Assembly (NCBI RefSeq): GCF_963576545.1
Contig: NC_083638.1
Span: 7,551,022 to 7,615,021, forward strand
DNA from: Limanda limanda
Lineage: Eukaryota; Chordata; Actinopteri; Pleuronectiformes; Pleuronectidae
Direction: 5' to 3'
Length of the DNA stretch: 64,000 nt
Below are positions 24,120 through 36,069 of this stretch, one piece after another. Positions within the stretch are counted from its first letter, which is position 1; each line of letters starts with the position of its first letter. The position numbers were made by a program, and so were the translations under genes. A model generated the notes under the pieces. It ran no database searches. It worked only from the letters and a program-made list of their open reading frames with translations, and had not been told where the DNA came from.

Positions 24120-25436
24120 GCCTTCAAATCCAACCACACTCCATGCAGGCGTCCATGACAACCAGACGAAGTCACAAGTGCAGAAACAAAGACATGACCC
24201 CTCACCAACATCCCAGCAGAGAACACTGCCCCTTCTGTTTTAATGGAGTGCTCAGTCAGGCTCTGAATCTGAATAACGGCCTCCGAGGTGATGAGACCAG
24301 GTTGTTCTGTGTCTGGAAGCAGCTTGTTTCAAACTCCTCTGCTTGGAGAAACGGAGAAAGGCCAAAGACAAACAAAACCGGCATTCACAAATGTCTTCCC
24401 TGTTCCGGATCGGGTTTAAAAGAAATGTGTTGGACGCCAGAGACAACCACCAAAGACAGAATCATCTTCTGAGATCACTCCTGATGATGCTGATTACATT
24501 TCTTCTGTCTGAATCTTTTGTGATGTTGATGTGGAACTGATCCCTCATTCTCTGACATCATGTTAGCGGTAGCCTGTTGCGATCGGAATAACGACAGCTG
24601 TCTCCGATTGGCCCTCGCGTCACCTCTTGGCGCCCAGATGGTGGTAATATACTTGCACCACCCACCCACCCACCCTCCCACCCATTAATACCAGAGCCAC
24701 CCAGTATCTCCAAGAGAAAAGCACTGAGCAGGAATACAAGCGTTCCAGACCCCGGCTCTGCAGACAGGCAGACATAAGGGGGGGGGGGGAATAGAGTAAA
24801 ACAGCTTTATTGAATCTATAAACACACTGGGTGTTATTACACCTCGCAGTGACTGGAGGAATCAGAGGCAGTTTCCCCCCGGCACAAACAGGGTCGTAAC
24901 CGATGAGGTCATCCCACAGAGGCACTGTGTAAACAAAGCAGAGGCTGGTTGGACTCGTGTTGGCACATGTGTGTCGTAAAACTCCTCAACACAACTTCAC
25001 CAGTTTGGCCCACGAGGGGCTTTGTTATTGTCAGTGTTGCCTCCTGACTGCACTTCCTGGTCCGGAGTCGCTGGAGGTCGTTGCACAACTTTTGCGGACG
25101 ATTAAGACGGAAGAATCTTGGCAGCGTTTCACACGAGGATCCGCCGCTCGCTGCTACTTGACCGTGAGTCATCGGGTCGGAGGGAGCCGGCTGTAAATCA
25201 GCGCCGACAGGGAGGGAAGCATCTTCGCTGGAGTCTGTTGTTCTTCAAAGGCCCTTGTCCATTTTTAGCCCCGTGTTGTTTTTGGGGAGTCTGTGATGTC
25301 ATCGGCTTTGAGGCCGAGCTCTCTCTCTCCGAATCCACAGTTCTGTTTTTAAAAACCTGCCATTAGCCAACCAGGGTATAGGGAAAGTAAAGTAAACCAG
25401 TGATTTAACCACCCAACAGCCCCCCCAAGTTAATTT
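24119..25436. other. non-coding DNA with simple tracts
   Basis: A (CCAC)n-like tract lies at 24657-24684 and a 12-G run at 24778-24789. The long plus frame at 24038-24472 starts in the GT array and is not a convincing gene. Confidence 0.5.
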
Positions 25437-25462
25437 TCATCCTGCTATTTGCAGCAGGATGA
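25437..25462. other. 10-bp perfect hairpin, 6-nt loop
   Basis: TCATCCTGCT pairs exactly with AGCAGGATGA around the loop ATTTGC. No associated terminator or gene. Confidence 0.5.
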
Positions 25463-25898
25463 TGCTTCTGCATGTGTGTGTGAGAGAGAGAGAGAAAGAG
25501 TCCAGATACCAACTAAAAGCACATTATTATCAGGACCGAAAAACAAATTGAGCCGAGATGGATTTTCGTCTGATTCCAGCAGAGAAAGATGGAGGACGTG
25601 GGAGTGGCTGAGCTCATTCTGATTAAATAAGATTATATCACAAGGAGAAATGGGGCTTTGCTCTGCTCCGGGTCCAGAAGTGTTTTTGAAGAGAGAACAT
25701 TTGGATTTGATTCGACAGAGAAGCACAAAAATGGATGATCGACCATTTTCGATATGTTGTTCAACAGGGTCGTTTGAAGTTATATCACTTTTTAAACAGT
25801 CATCAGCTGCTTCATTTGTGCCTAAATTACCTCTAATGAAGTTAAAAGTGGCAGAAGAATCAAACACAATTCATATCCAGTGCACATATTGTTACATA
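25463..25898. other. non-coding DNA with a short (GA)n
   Basis: A GA-rich tract lies at 25480-25500. The overlapping plus (25650-25979) and minus (25445-25867) open frames have no recognisable domain. Confidence 0.45.
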
Positions 25899-26080
25899 AG
25901 CCGTTTTCAGACAAGTCCTCCGAAGGAACTCCTTAGAATTGGGTCCGGAGGTTCTTCAGATGTTTCCTTTCACACATGAACATCACAGCTGGAGGTTCTC
26001 CTCTCCGACGCATTCACAACAACAACAAATCCTCTGCAGGATTCAGGTGAAGCAGCAGGCAGAGGCAGGATGTAACGTAT
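25899..26080 (+). repeat. MITE-like repeat fragment (family C)
   Basis: AGCCGTTTTCAGACA, then several CTCCGAAGGAACTCC/TCCGGAGG words and CACACATGAACA, resembles the teleost repeat whose ends read AGCTGCTTTCAGACATGAAC. Related starts occur at 40128 and 53534. The right boundary is approximate. Confidence 0.4.
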
Positions 26081-26310
26081 TGATTATGCTGCTTGTGATC
26101 ACGTGTTTTTGTTTACAACACATCGATATCAGCTCTTTCATCACAAACTCTCTGGACTTCTCTGTCTTTGTCTTCTACGTGTGTGGCTCCGCGTTTGTAT
26201 CTGGAGATAAATAGACATACACAACATTAATCAGGTGTTTTCTTCAAGCATTCATGGATTTAACTGTCTCACTTAATTTGACCCGACAAGATTTGCAATC
26301 TCCAGCACTT
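26081..26310. other. non-coding DNA, no gene seen
   Basis: Nothing recognisable. Confidence 0.4.
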
Positions 26311-26510
26311 GTCACATGACCGACGTTCCACTGTGATTTTGATTTATTGCAAACCTGCAGATTTTTGTGTTTTTATGCTATTTCATGTCTTCCATGTTGT
26401 ATTTATCGCCTGTCTCTTTAGTGCAGCTGAGGTTTGTGTGGATACTGCTGCTGGTGCAACAAATTGCCCCACAGGGACAATAAAGACAATCCAGTTCCCT
26501 TGATACTGAA
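26311..26510 (+). repeat. retroelement or 3'-UTR-like tail
   Basis: GCTGCTGGTGCAACAAATTG then CCCCACAGGGACAATAAAG (26447-26485) matches a widespread teleost tail (…AATTTCCCC…GGGATCAATAAAG…) found at the ends of LINE copies and in 3' UTRs. It includes an AATAAA at about 26479. No ORF precedes it. Confidence 0.4.
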
Positions 26511-26743
26511 AGAGCAATTGAAAGCTATAAAACACCTTCTAACCTTGAGTTGAGGTAAATTTGTGACAAAAACTAATTTCCATGCTCACTTTTCTCAGAG
26601 ACAGACAGTAGTTCCGATAAAAAACTGTTAAACCATTATTTTTCAGTGGTTTGAATTTAATATCAATTTTAACAACCCTGCCATAAATCAAGTGGCACCT
26701 TCAGGAAGGAGTTCAGCTTTTGATCACCTGCTAAAGAGGTGAT

Positions 26744-26850
26744 ACGTCTGTCTGTGTGTGTGTTAGTTTGCGAGACTATGCAGAAAATGACCATGCAGCT
26801 TGGTGGCAAGATGCATTGTGGGTCAGGAAAGAACTTATTAATAATTTTGT
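26744..26850 (+). repeat. family A repeat fragment
   Basis: Starts at a GTCTGTCTGTGTGTG leader and keeps GTTAGTTTGC, TGCAGCTTGGTGGCAAGATG and GGTCAGGAAAGAACTTATTA, in the same order as in the 51353 copy. Confidence 0.55.
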
Positions 26851-29530
26851 ACCTTATTTAGCATGGTGAGATAGGGTGTTTGTCTTCGTCACTATGTTTT
26901 ATTAGGTGTAGATATCCATTTACCACTAAATATACACAATAGAATGTGCAAACAGTGAATGGGTCTGAATCTTTATTAATGTTCTTATATTTGTGCATCT
27001 CTCTGTTTGCCCCCCCGCCTCACAGCCTCTGATCCGCTGCTGCAGGATTTCCATCTGCGTCGTCTCACGTCTCCTGCAAACGCATCATTTACCTCGGTTA
27101 ATGATGACTGATGGTCGCAGGGCTGGAGTCTCGAGATGATCTGGGGTCAGAGCTGCTCCTCTCCTAGATCCTGTTCCACCGATCACTTTACTCTGGTCGG
27201 GCTTCAGATGCCGGTTCGCCAAAACTCCGACCGCAAGTTATAGCGGAGACAATAAATCTGGTTGTGTGATTAAACACTCAGGGCTGAGAGGAGATGTGGA
27301 AATGTGTCTGGTGTCAGCTGAATGCTCGGCCTCCTGCACATGATCAGGTGAAAGCGAGCGAGTAACACAGCTTTGTGTCTTTTTCCACATGCCGTATTTC
27401 CCATCCATCACGAAGCAGCAGAGAAAAACTGGAGCTGAACATCTGTTTCAGGTTTGACATTACTTGGAAAAAGATGAGTTTAGATGCTGGTGAGTTTTAG
27501 TGTGAATTAACATCTCTCTGTGGCCTGAGGGGCAAGTTCCCGGCTGCGTATAGAACAGAGGTTACTTGGCAAATACAGGTTAATTAAAAACACGTCAGTT
27601 AGAGCTGCTCATGCGAGACTCCACCCTGTCTCCTTCAAATTATGTTTATTCTTCTAATGCGCCACAGAAAAAAATGCAACCGTGCTATTTTTCCAAGGTT
27701 GAGGTCAAACTTTCATTTTTTACTTGTAAGCAAAAGACTTCTCCAAGCTGCTTAGTCGATATTTTGACATTACCAATCAATCAAATGAGTGAATGCAATG
27801 TGAGCAGGGTATATCTGAAGACGCTTTCGGTCATGAACTAAAGCAAGGGACGTTTTCTAGAAGTTTTCTGGAGGGCTGTGTCTGATGTCCGAGTGAGAAT
27901 ACAGAAGGAAAATGTTCTAACGTTCGACAAGAAACCGTAAAACTGGAGGATAACAAATATCTCAGGATGAAAAAGAGCAGCGGTAGAAGACTCAGAGACT
28001 TGGAAAGACGAGGAGAATTCATGAGCTTTTGTGATTTCTGCAGCATTAGTTCATACGTCATGTCCTGTCTTTGTCTGACTGGTCATCAGACCTACCAGCA
28101 CAAATCTTAGTGAGCTGCAGCATCATTGTGCCGTCGGACTTTCAAATAATCTATAAATCATAATCCATCAAGTTTTTACCAGCCTTGTCAGTTTCTGCAC
28201 CGACCCTTTCTCTCTGCCTGTCAGTGAAGTGGGAGTCGGACTATTTGATATAAAATGGATCTTTTGGAAAATGACAAAAACCAGAGATGAAAGAAAGATG
28301 TATTTACTTTCTTTGTTTTTCGATGAGTTGCATGTGCACCGGTCGTGGTCATAATCTTAATTTAAGTTAAAAGTTAAAAAGCTTTTATTTCCTGTAGTTT
28401 TTCTGTATCTGATGAAAACAATAAGCAGATTCTCAGATTCTCTGTCTCTGCTTCCACTTTAATGAGGCCTTTCCTTCGAAATCTCAGTCCTGCAGTGGAG
28501 CCTTTCTTACTTCCTGAGAGTAGATGATGCGTAAAAAGAAATCAAACAAAGCCGGCCTGTGTTTTTCTTTTCTCCCGTGGTGAAATCACTCCCGTGCAGT
28601 TCTCTCTGACCCACTAACAGAAGACAATGCACCGAGCACAGCTTGTTCTGAAAGCCTCTGCTGACGAAGACAAAAAGACAATAACCACATCACACCTGCT
28701 TCGGCCGCCTCGCGCTGCCTTTTCTTTTTTCTTTAAGCATTGATTTGAACGTCCTGTAACTTGTTTTTTCACGATGCCTTACAAGACTCGCTACCAAGCA
28801 ATATATCGGATTGCCTCTACCATCCCGCTCCTGTTCACAGTTAGAGAGTCTTCTTGGTTTTCCATCAACAAACAATACAAAGAAAACATTGTCGATTCAG
28901 GAGTAGCTTTCCTGCGGTTTGAAAACACAAACAAATGCTGTTTTCTTTCTTTGCTTTTACGTCGTCTGTGCTTTGATTTCATTTCCATAGATTTCTTTGT
29001 GTGCAGCTTCCTGGCGTGTGATTCCTTGTGAAGCATGTTGACGTGCGTGACGTGTAACGCTGCTTGCTTCAAAATGTCATCGATTGAAAACGTACAGTGG
29101 GAGAACATGCGGCGCTGAGAGAGCGAATCCTCACAGGACGATTCTCAACCTCAGGAATCCTGGAAAAAGATCAGTAACTGTCACGGTGCTCTGCAGATTC
29201 TGAGAGTTTCATGCTACTGAAGCACAGAGATTTCATTTGATGGAATCATTAACTTGAGAAACCAAACTAGGAGTGGTGAGGGGTTCTGGACTGACAAGTC
29301 CCATGAGCCTCTTGTTTTACAAACATCCCTTTTGTTTCCATTGCGCGTATCCCAAGAATCCTGCAATTATTGTCTCTTCTTACGTTTCTTTTGTATAATT
29401 TTGAAGGGAACGGTCACACTGAGGTTTGACCCATAAAACACTAACAGCTGTATCACGACTCGGGTCTGCAAAACCCTTCGTACACCGAGTGGACCAAGTC
29501 CGTGAAGGCCAAACTGAAACGATGTCCTAC
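26851..29530. other. non-coding DNA, no gene seen
   Basis: A 2.7-kb stretch without a recognised repeat or coding region. Minus-strand frames at 28690-29108 have no domain. Confidence 0.45.
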
Positions 29531-29708
29531 CTTGAGCCTGCCGCATGTACCGGAGCTCGGCCGCCTGCATAGCTAGCTGGTTACCTGCGATAAGTTGGCC
29601 CAGGATGGATCCACCCATCGGATCCTTGGTTGATCGGGTATAGAGGTGATTCATCAAGGAACCTTCAAAATGGGGGATTCTCTGAAGGACTTGGGACAGA
29701 GCTGATAT
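29531..29708 (-). other. exon-like open block, identity unknown
   Basis: On the minus strand TCTACTTGCAG (AG at 29710-29709) is followed by a 178-nt segment ending at CTCAAG/GTAGGA (GT at 29530-29529). The segment is open throughout. It reads ISALSQVLQRIPHFEGSLMN at its start and ILGQLIAGNQLAMQAAELRY near its end, with balanced, protein-like composition and higher GC than the surroundings. The open frame extends both ways (29367-29741). I do not recognise the family. It could be a real exon, a fragment of a transposon-encoded protein or chance. Confidence 0.25.
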
Positions 29709-29741
29709 CTGCAAGTAGATTTGAGTCCTGCGTTCCACCAC

Positions 29742-30230
29742 ACCTGTTTCACATTCCCCTCGTGCAATATGTTTTGACTTTTCCTGGGGGTCGTCTTTAG
29801 TTTACACTCTAGTCTTAGTACTCATCGACGTCTTAGGCCACTGCCCCGAGCGCATGGAGCCATCTGCTTCTCGGCCTTTCTGAAGAATACATCATGGGAA
29901 ACAGGTTTTGTGCTTGTTCGGCTGAATCTAATGTTTCATAAACTCTCACATTACTGAGATCAGTTCATGAAACAAGCAGGATGAGAATAAAAAATCAGGT
30001 GTGACCCCAGATTCTAGGCTGACGTAGATCTAGCTCTGCTGCTTTTGGAATTAGGTTGTTTTTGCCGTAAGGGAAGTTTGGAGCTTTTTCAAATTTTAAA
30101 TGTAAGATGGTGAAATACATTTTTCAGAATTGGCTGGCAAATTTGGCAATATATGTATAATGCAAAGGTGCAAAAGTAGAGAGCTTGAAGAAATGTCTCT
30201 GTGATTTAACACCATTAAATTAAAATTAGA
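29742..30230. other. non-coding DNA, no gene seen
   Basis: CpG-containing near 29800-29880, then AT-rich. Nothing recognised. Confidence 0.4.
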
Positions 30231-30330
30231 TCATGCATTTAGATAGATAGATACAATAGATCCCACGTTGTCCAATCTCTATAAGAATAATAAACTTTAT
30301 TTATATAGCACTTTTAAAAAAAGACCATTG
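30231..30330 (+). repeat. GATA run plus common teleost tail repeat
   Basis: AGATAGATAGATAC is followed at 30286-30318 by AATAATAAACTTTATTTATA and TAGCACTTTT, a word found in a very common teleost interspersed repeat. Confidence 0.5.
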
Positions 30331-30693
30331 CTTATTCTAGGAAGAAGCTGTGTTGAAATCAGGTTTTTCTGAAATCTGCCAAAAAAGTTATTAAGCTACT
30401 CATATATTCACATCTAAAAGCTTTGCACATGGAAATAAAAATACAACCTTTGACCTTCACTGTGATCAAAGCCAACAAAAGCTGTAAAATACGACATAGT
30501 TGCGTGTTCGAAAAGCAACACCATGTAGTTTCTAAAGTGAAGCATGTAAAAGTGCCGCTGGGACTCGTGCACCTGAGCGGTGAGAAGCTGATGAGGGGAA
30601 GCAGGCGGGTCAAACCTCGGTGGAGACCTGCTGCCTCTGGGATCTGCAGACTGGACTCTGCTCCTGTCAGTCAAGATACTTGGCCTCAGGCTA
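30331..30693. other. non-coding DNA, no gene seen
   Basis: Both strands show open frames of about 110 codons (30414-30767) but neither has a recognisable domain, and both end in the CA array. Confidence 0.45.
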
Positions 30694-30747
30694 AACACAC
30701 ACACATACATGTATTCATACAACACACACACACACACACACACACAC
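30694..30747. repeat. (CA)n microsatellite, interrupted
   Basis: Two CA arrays (30694-30705 and 30722-30747) separated by TACATGTATTCATACA. Confidence 0.9.
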
Positions 30748-33700
30748 GTATATACTCACCCAGTTAAAACAAAACAGCCACTCCTGTCAGCACACTGTTC
30801 GTTATGGCTCATGTAAAAATTCCAAAAGACTAATTTCGAAAGCGAGAGGCTGAAAAGCAGCTGGACATGAAAGACGCTGCGGAGTGCAGAGGTGACTGTA
30901 TGGAAATGAATATGCTCATATAAAATTCATGAAGCGTTTCCTCAGTGTGACAGCACGGAGCCTTTGTTTCCTGCTCCTTCGCTGTTTGTGAAAGGAAACA
31001 TGGACGGTGGAGGAGTGAGACCAAAGTGTCATAATGACCCACTGGTGTCAAAGGTTTCAGCTAAACTTTGGATAACTGCAGATTACTAATGATCCACCCA
31101 CAGAAGTTCACCTCCATACAGTTCTCTCCATGTGTCAGGACACAGAAGCCAAATGATCTAAAACTAAGATTATTATCGTTTAAGCCTTGTGTACATTGAG
31201 ACGTAATTTCTTTCTGATAACACACAAGCATGTGTTTAGCTTTAATATCAAAAGATAACTGGTTTTCCCAGGTCACATTATGTGTGAAAGAAACACCAGA
31301 CTAGACTCTGTGTCCTCGTCAATGCAGCCATCAATCCCACTGGGTGTTTCTGACCCTCTTATCTAAATTGCAAGTTTTACTGAGATTTTGAGCCAGAAAT
31401 CACATTAGAAATAACAGCAATTTCTCAGCGTCACTTTAAGTCGTCGTTTTCACTAAAGAACCAAACGTCTGCAGCTCGGTGGTTTCATCCTGTGTCACTT
31501 ATTCCAGAAGAGCAATGCACTTAACTTTCAGAGACACTTTACTCCTCTGAGATCCTCAGATAATAATGAAATCGTTTATCGTAAATTTTCCGCAATAATG
31601 TTTGTACACAAAAATGAATATATGTGTTATTTACAAAGTAAAAACTGAACCTTTAAAGTCCATAATTAATATCTTTACTACACTGAACATTGTCTTTTGC
31701 TGCATCTTTCTTTGGTTGATGATCAGCTCTAGTGTTTTAGGAGAATTATCTGTCAATAAAAACTATTTAATGTCTTCATCACTTGACTTCCTGTAAGAAG
31801 GCAGCTTGTATGCCTGCAAAATAAAGGGTCTAATAGTATGAATATTAAATTGCTATTGAGAGTAATTGCATTAACTCAGATGAGATCATCAGCTCAGATC
31901 TTCTTTCGTCGAGCTCACCTAGTAAAATGCCTAAATATGATCTTTTAAAAAATAAAGAAGGTAAAGAAAAGGGGGAGAATATTGGATTTAAAAAGAAAGA
32001 TGGACAAACTGGATGTTTAATCATCATTATGTCAAAAACTGTGCAAAACAAAAATGTAAATGTGGAGCAATGTTCACACATAGCAGCAGTGAACTTGACT
32101 TTATCATAGAATTATGAAATAGAAGTTATAAATGAACTTTAATTGCAGGTTATACGCCCTTATAAGGCCCTCTACTGTTGCTCAGCAAATCACAGCCGGC
32201 TGCTGGGTGGCATGAGGGCCACCAGACGCCGAGGGGTGAGAAGTGAGCGGCAGAAATCGGTGACAAGGGTGACGGGGCTGTGCTGCCTCAGGAGGACACA
32301 CAGTCTGTTTACCCAACAGATATTTGGAGCTGCAGGCTTCAACCTGTTTTTCCGAGACGTTGAGGCAACATTGACTTTGGCGCGAGGGCAGCGACTGGGG
32401 GAGTGACGGGACCCTTGTAGAAGTTTTTCCTCCCTGAACCTCTCGCTGCCTGCTCTCTGATGGACGTCACGTCGTGCTCGACACGTGGGCTGTAACTCCT
32501 GCAGAGTCTTATCAGATATCTACGAATCCATAAGGTTTTTTAGGGGTTGTGTGTTTATTTGTTTTCACTTTGTTGTTTTTTAAGAACTAGCTGCAGGAGA
32601 TGGATTTCGCCTCGTGCCCGGTGACGTGCTGCTTCTCCTCCTGGTCCTCGACTGTGACGTCAGTGAGGAGAGAAAGTGGTCGGCCCGTCCTTTAATGGAA
32701 CAAAGGAAGATACGAATCTGACTCTCACATGTCAGATTCAAGATGGAAACTGACACAGAAATTGATTTTGGGTTTTCCAAGGATCTTCAGACAATCTGCT
32801 CCATCACATTTGAACGTACATCAATCACTGCAGCACCGACATCAGGTTTGCATCGACGTGCTATCTTATCATTTTTATTTGATTAGGTGATATCTTGTTG
32901 ACACTTTGTCCTAAAAGTGCAGCTACAAAAAAAAACAGAACAGAACCGGCCCGACTGAGCAGCCGTGGCACCAAGAGCCCTCAAAATGCCGCACAATAGA
33001 TTTTCTAAATAATGTATAAGAATATATTAATATATTGCAATCATACAAAAAAGATATATTACATTAATGGACTTGTATGTTAATACTATTGGTTTAATCA
33101 ATTCCTGCTGCTGCTGTCAGAGCTCATGTCACATTTATGCTCATGTATACATGCTCACTATAAAGATACCTAGTTCGGCATCGTGCAACCACAGTTACAG
33201 AGTTTCATGATAAAATACTTTTTATAAAAATACACAGTTGTTTGAGCTATTGTTGATATTTAAACTGATATAACATTCACTTTCAAACGTTTGTCTCTAA
33301 AATCTCATAAAGAGCAGAGTTGAATACTGAGCAGGACGGTTGATTGGGAACAGACCAGTGACCAGTGTGTCGCTGGGATCCAGACCAAACTACAGAGGAC
33401 AAAGTGATGAGTATCCATCCGTGTGGTGGCTCCTCCCCCACTGAGAGCAAAGATTGAAGCTGAACCCTGGAACAGAGACTGATCGCGGGCTCTGTGTTCA
33501 CAGCACCCGAGAGTGAGCTTTAATGAGGCTAACGGTGATATGACTAAACATCCAGCAGCCTTCATCTGTCAGAAGAGCGGCAGGCCTGAGGCGCTTCATG
33601 TCTGTCTCAGCAGCAGCAGAAGCAGAATCCGTCCTCTCGTCCTTTCAGAGGACTTTGTGGAAGTGGAAATAGGAAATGTCAGGAAGTGAAATGTGCATGT

Positions 33701-34684
33701 TTGAAAATTTCAGAGATGCAGCATCGTGTCGTACACGGATCTGCAAGAAGCCGGAGGAAGATGAAAGAAGAATCAAGAGCAGTTTGGTTGAAAATAAACA
33801 AAACAAGCCGGCAGAGTTTTTTGACCTTTCCGGCTCGGAATTCTTGACTCGAAAAAGTCAGGTTGAGCAACTGGAGCCAAAAATGTAAATACCAAAGAAG
33901 TTTTGTTATTTCAGTGTCCAGCATGGAAATATTTTACCTCCTTAACTCAATCTTTGCTCTAATATTATCAAGTTCTTCTACATTGTGAATTTCAACACGA
34001 TTTGTCATTAATAGGCTGCTACAGTGATTGTATCCAATATTTGGATGGCAAAAGTCACACATTCTTTATTTGAATCAACATTTAATTATTTTAAAGTATT
34101 TTATAGATATTTTATTCAAAAGCTGAAAGGGGTCAAGGGGACGGAGACAAAAGTTTAAAATGACAATTTTTTTCTTTTATTTAAGCAAACAAATTACTAA
34201 ACAATACTATGGTTTGATTGTATCAAATGGAGAAAACGTTAATAATTAATGGCACAAATTCACAATGCAATGCATGAAAACATCAATCAGTAAACAATAC
34301 ATCAAAGTCAGGACTTCATACCAGGCTGATAATAAATGTTAAATGTTAATGCCATAAATATATTTAACTCCCTGCTATGAAATTTAAATTTAGCCTAAAA
34401 GAACTGCTAATATAGTTTTTTCCAGTCTTGGCATAGAAGTAAGTTATACTGTGAAATAACTGTGACGTGTAATTACAATTTTTTTGGGTAATAACTGTGA
34501 AATTGGTTGAAATTAATACAATTTTTTTTAGAAAACAGGAAACGTTGACGTCAGCTTCACTGAAAACATATTCCTAACCCAGGCTGGTGCTGGTGTGTGT
34601 TTGCTTTGGAAGTCAGTTCGCCGTCCTTGCTGGTTCCTGCTGTTCCGCAGTCACTGTCACCGACTCAAGGCTAATTCATGTACT
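30748..34684. other. non-coding DNA, no gene seen
   Basis: A 3.9-kb stretch of unique-looking, often AT-rich DNA. A GC-richer island at 32150-32480 carries an 87-codon frame without recognisable domain. A good acceptor (GTTCCGCAG ending about 34649) and the donor CCAAG/GTGAGT at 34736 bracket a GT/G tract, illustrating how often such pairs arise. Confidence 0.45.
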
Positions 34685-34708
34685 GTGTGTGTGTGTGTGG
34701 GGGGGGGG
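34685..34708. repeat. (GT)n plus poly-G tract
   Basis: A short GT array runs straight into an 11-G run. Confidence 0.9.
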
Positions 34709-34999
34709 CATCAGGGTGTGACGGCCCCCCTCCAAGGTGAGTGCACCTGAGTGAGGAGGACGAGGAGCAGACTGTGCTGAGGGTGGACACGTCAGAGCGC
34801 TGATGAATATGGATGCTGTGAGGCTGCAGAAAACTGCTGCCAGATAAAACCTCCTGTTACCACGACTACAGAATGGATCTGATGGACTCGCTGCAGTTTA
34901 GAGATCCACTGGAATCACATGAGAACACAAGCTGGTTAAATAAGTAGAAATATACCAGGAAACTGGAAATTTCAACTCTGTTTGTTTCACTGTCAGCTC
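34709..34999. other. non-coding DNA, no gene seen
   Basis: GC-rich at first, then AT-rich. Nothing recognised. Confidence 0.4.
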
Positions 35000-35100
35000 C
35001 GAAAATACTGAATCAATTTCCATGAAATTTTGTGAAGGCTTGAGGCGTAACCCGAGGAGGCACCCGGTGAATTTTTGAGCAGGTTCACAGGTTGGGAAGA
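35000..35100 (+). repeat. family A repeat fragment
   Basis: GAATCAATTTCCATGAAATT and TTGTGAAGGCTTGAGG, then CCGAGGAGGCACCCGGTGAA and TTTTTGAGCAGG, follow the family A order with substitutions. Confidence 0.5.
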
Positions 35101-35886
35101 TATCTATAAGTGTGTAATGCATCTTGATTGACTTTAAGCAGGCTGTTTGGCCTAGGTTGAGATATGTGGACGACTGAGTGACATTCTAGTTATTTATTTA
35201 ATTAATCTTATTACTTTGTACCAGACCTGCTGGTTTCTCCATCTTGAGAAACTTGTTCTTCTTTGGCTCATCGCTGAATGTTAATGTTCCAAATTAGCTT
35301 TTGGCAGAAACACACAAAAACACTATTAAATCATCTTTAATAAAAAATCTTCTTTGTCCCATTGGGAGACTAAATAAAAAACGTTCTCCTTTAGACCCAC
35401 TATCAATCCAGTGCAGCTGTATCACCGCTGTCATTGGTCCTTATTAACAGATTCAGGTTGCTGACACCAAGGTGAATATCTATATTGTTATTATTGGATA
35501 ATGGGGGTTTGTGGTATATTGCAGGTATATAATTTTTTGCTTAATCCACTCGGGCAGAGAAGGTCATAAAGGCCTCATGGATAATCCAGAGAGGCCCACC
35601 GAAGGTAGACAAAGTCCGTTTGAGCCGAGGTCTTCATCAAATTGAAGTTTCCACCCCCCCCCCCTCTGAAAGCCCCTAAAGCAGAACCAAGGTGGATCCA
35701 TTTCACACCTGGAGATAGTTTCCTCAGTGTGAGGGATGTTTAAGCCTCCATCAAATAATGGTTCAGCCACGTCGGGCTAATCTCAGCCGCCGCCTTGCTC
35801 TAATTTGATCTCCTCCACTGCCTCCCTCCGTATCTCTCTCCTTCTCCCTCTCTCTCCCCCTCTTCCTGTCGGTTCTCCCCCCACAG
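35101..35886. other. non-coding DNA ending in a long pyrimidine tract
   Basis: Unique DNA with a 10-C run at about 35655. From 35820 to 35886 the plus strand is almost pure C/T, which forms the polypyrimidine tract of the exon candidate that follows. Confidence 0.45.
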
Positions 35887-36069
35887 ATGTCGCCCCCTAT
35901 CTTGCTGTGTCTCCCGAGCCGCCTCCATCTCTGACAGCTACAGACTCTATTAGCTGTGATTGGTTCCAGTTCACAGCCATGAAATGATCCCTGGAAAAGA
36001 AATAAATAACTCTGAACAACTCCCATTAGCTGCAGCGTGAATCCCTCTTGTTCCTGTGGCATGTGACAG
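35887..36069 (+). other. strong candidate non-coding exon, 183 nt
   Basis: A pyrimidine tract of about 65 nt ends in CCCCCCACAG at 35886. The segment ends with GTGACAG/GTAAGTAA (GT at 36070-36071), a near-consensus donor. All three plus frames are stopped. One frame stays open up to TGA at 35985-35987 (ending CDWFQFTAMK), and AATAAA follows at 36001-36006. Alternative readings are therefore a terminal coding exon or a long non-coding RNA exon. The part 35945-36060 (ATTAGCTGTGATTGG and neighbours) also has the texture of conserved non-coding DNA. Confidence 0.3.

Noticed and set aside
30414..30767. Overlapping ORFs of about 110 codons on both strands
   Set aside because: Neither has a domain, both run into the CA array, and neither has supporting start or splice signals.
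34650..34736. Exon candidate with good acceptor and GTGAGT donor
   Set aside because: The enclosed segment is mostly a GT array and a G-run. It is useful only as an example of chance splice pairs.
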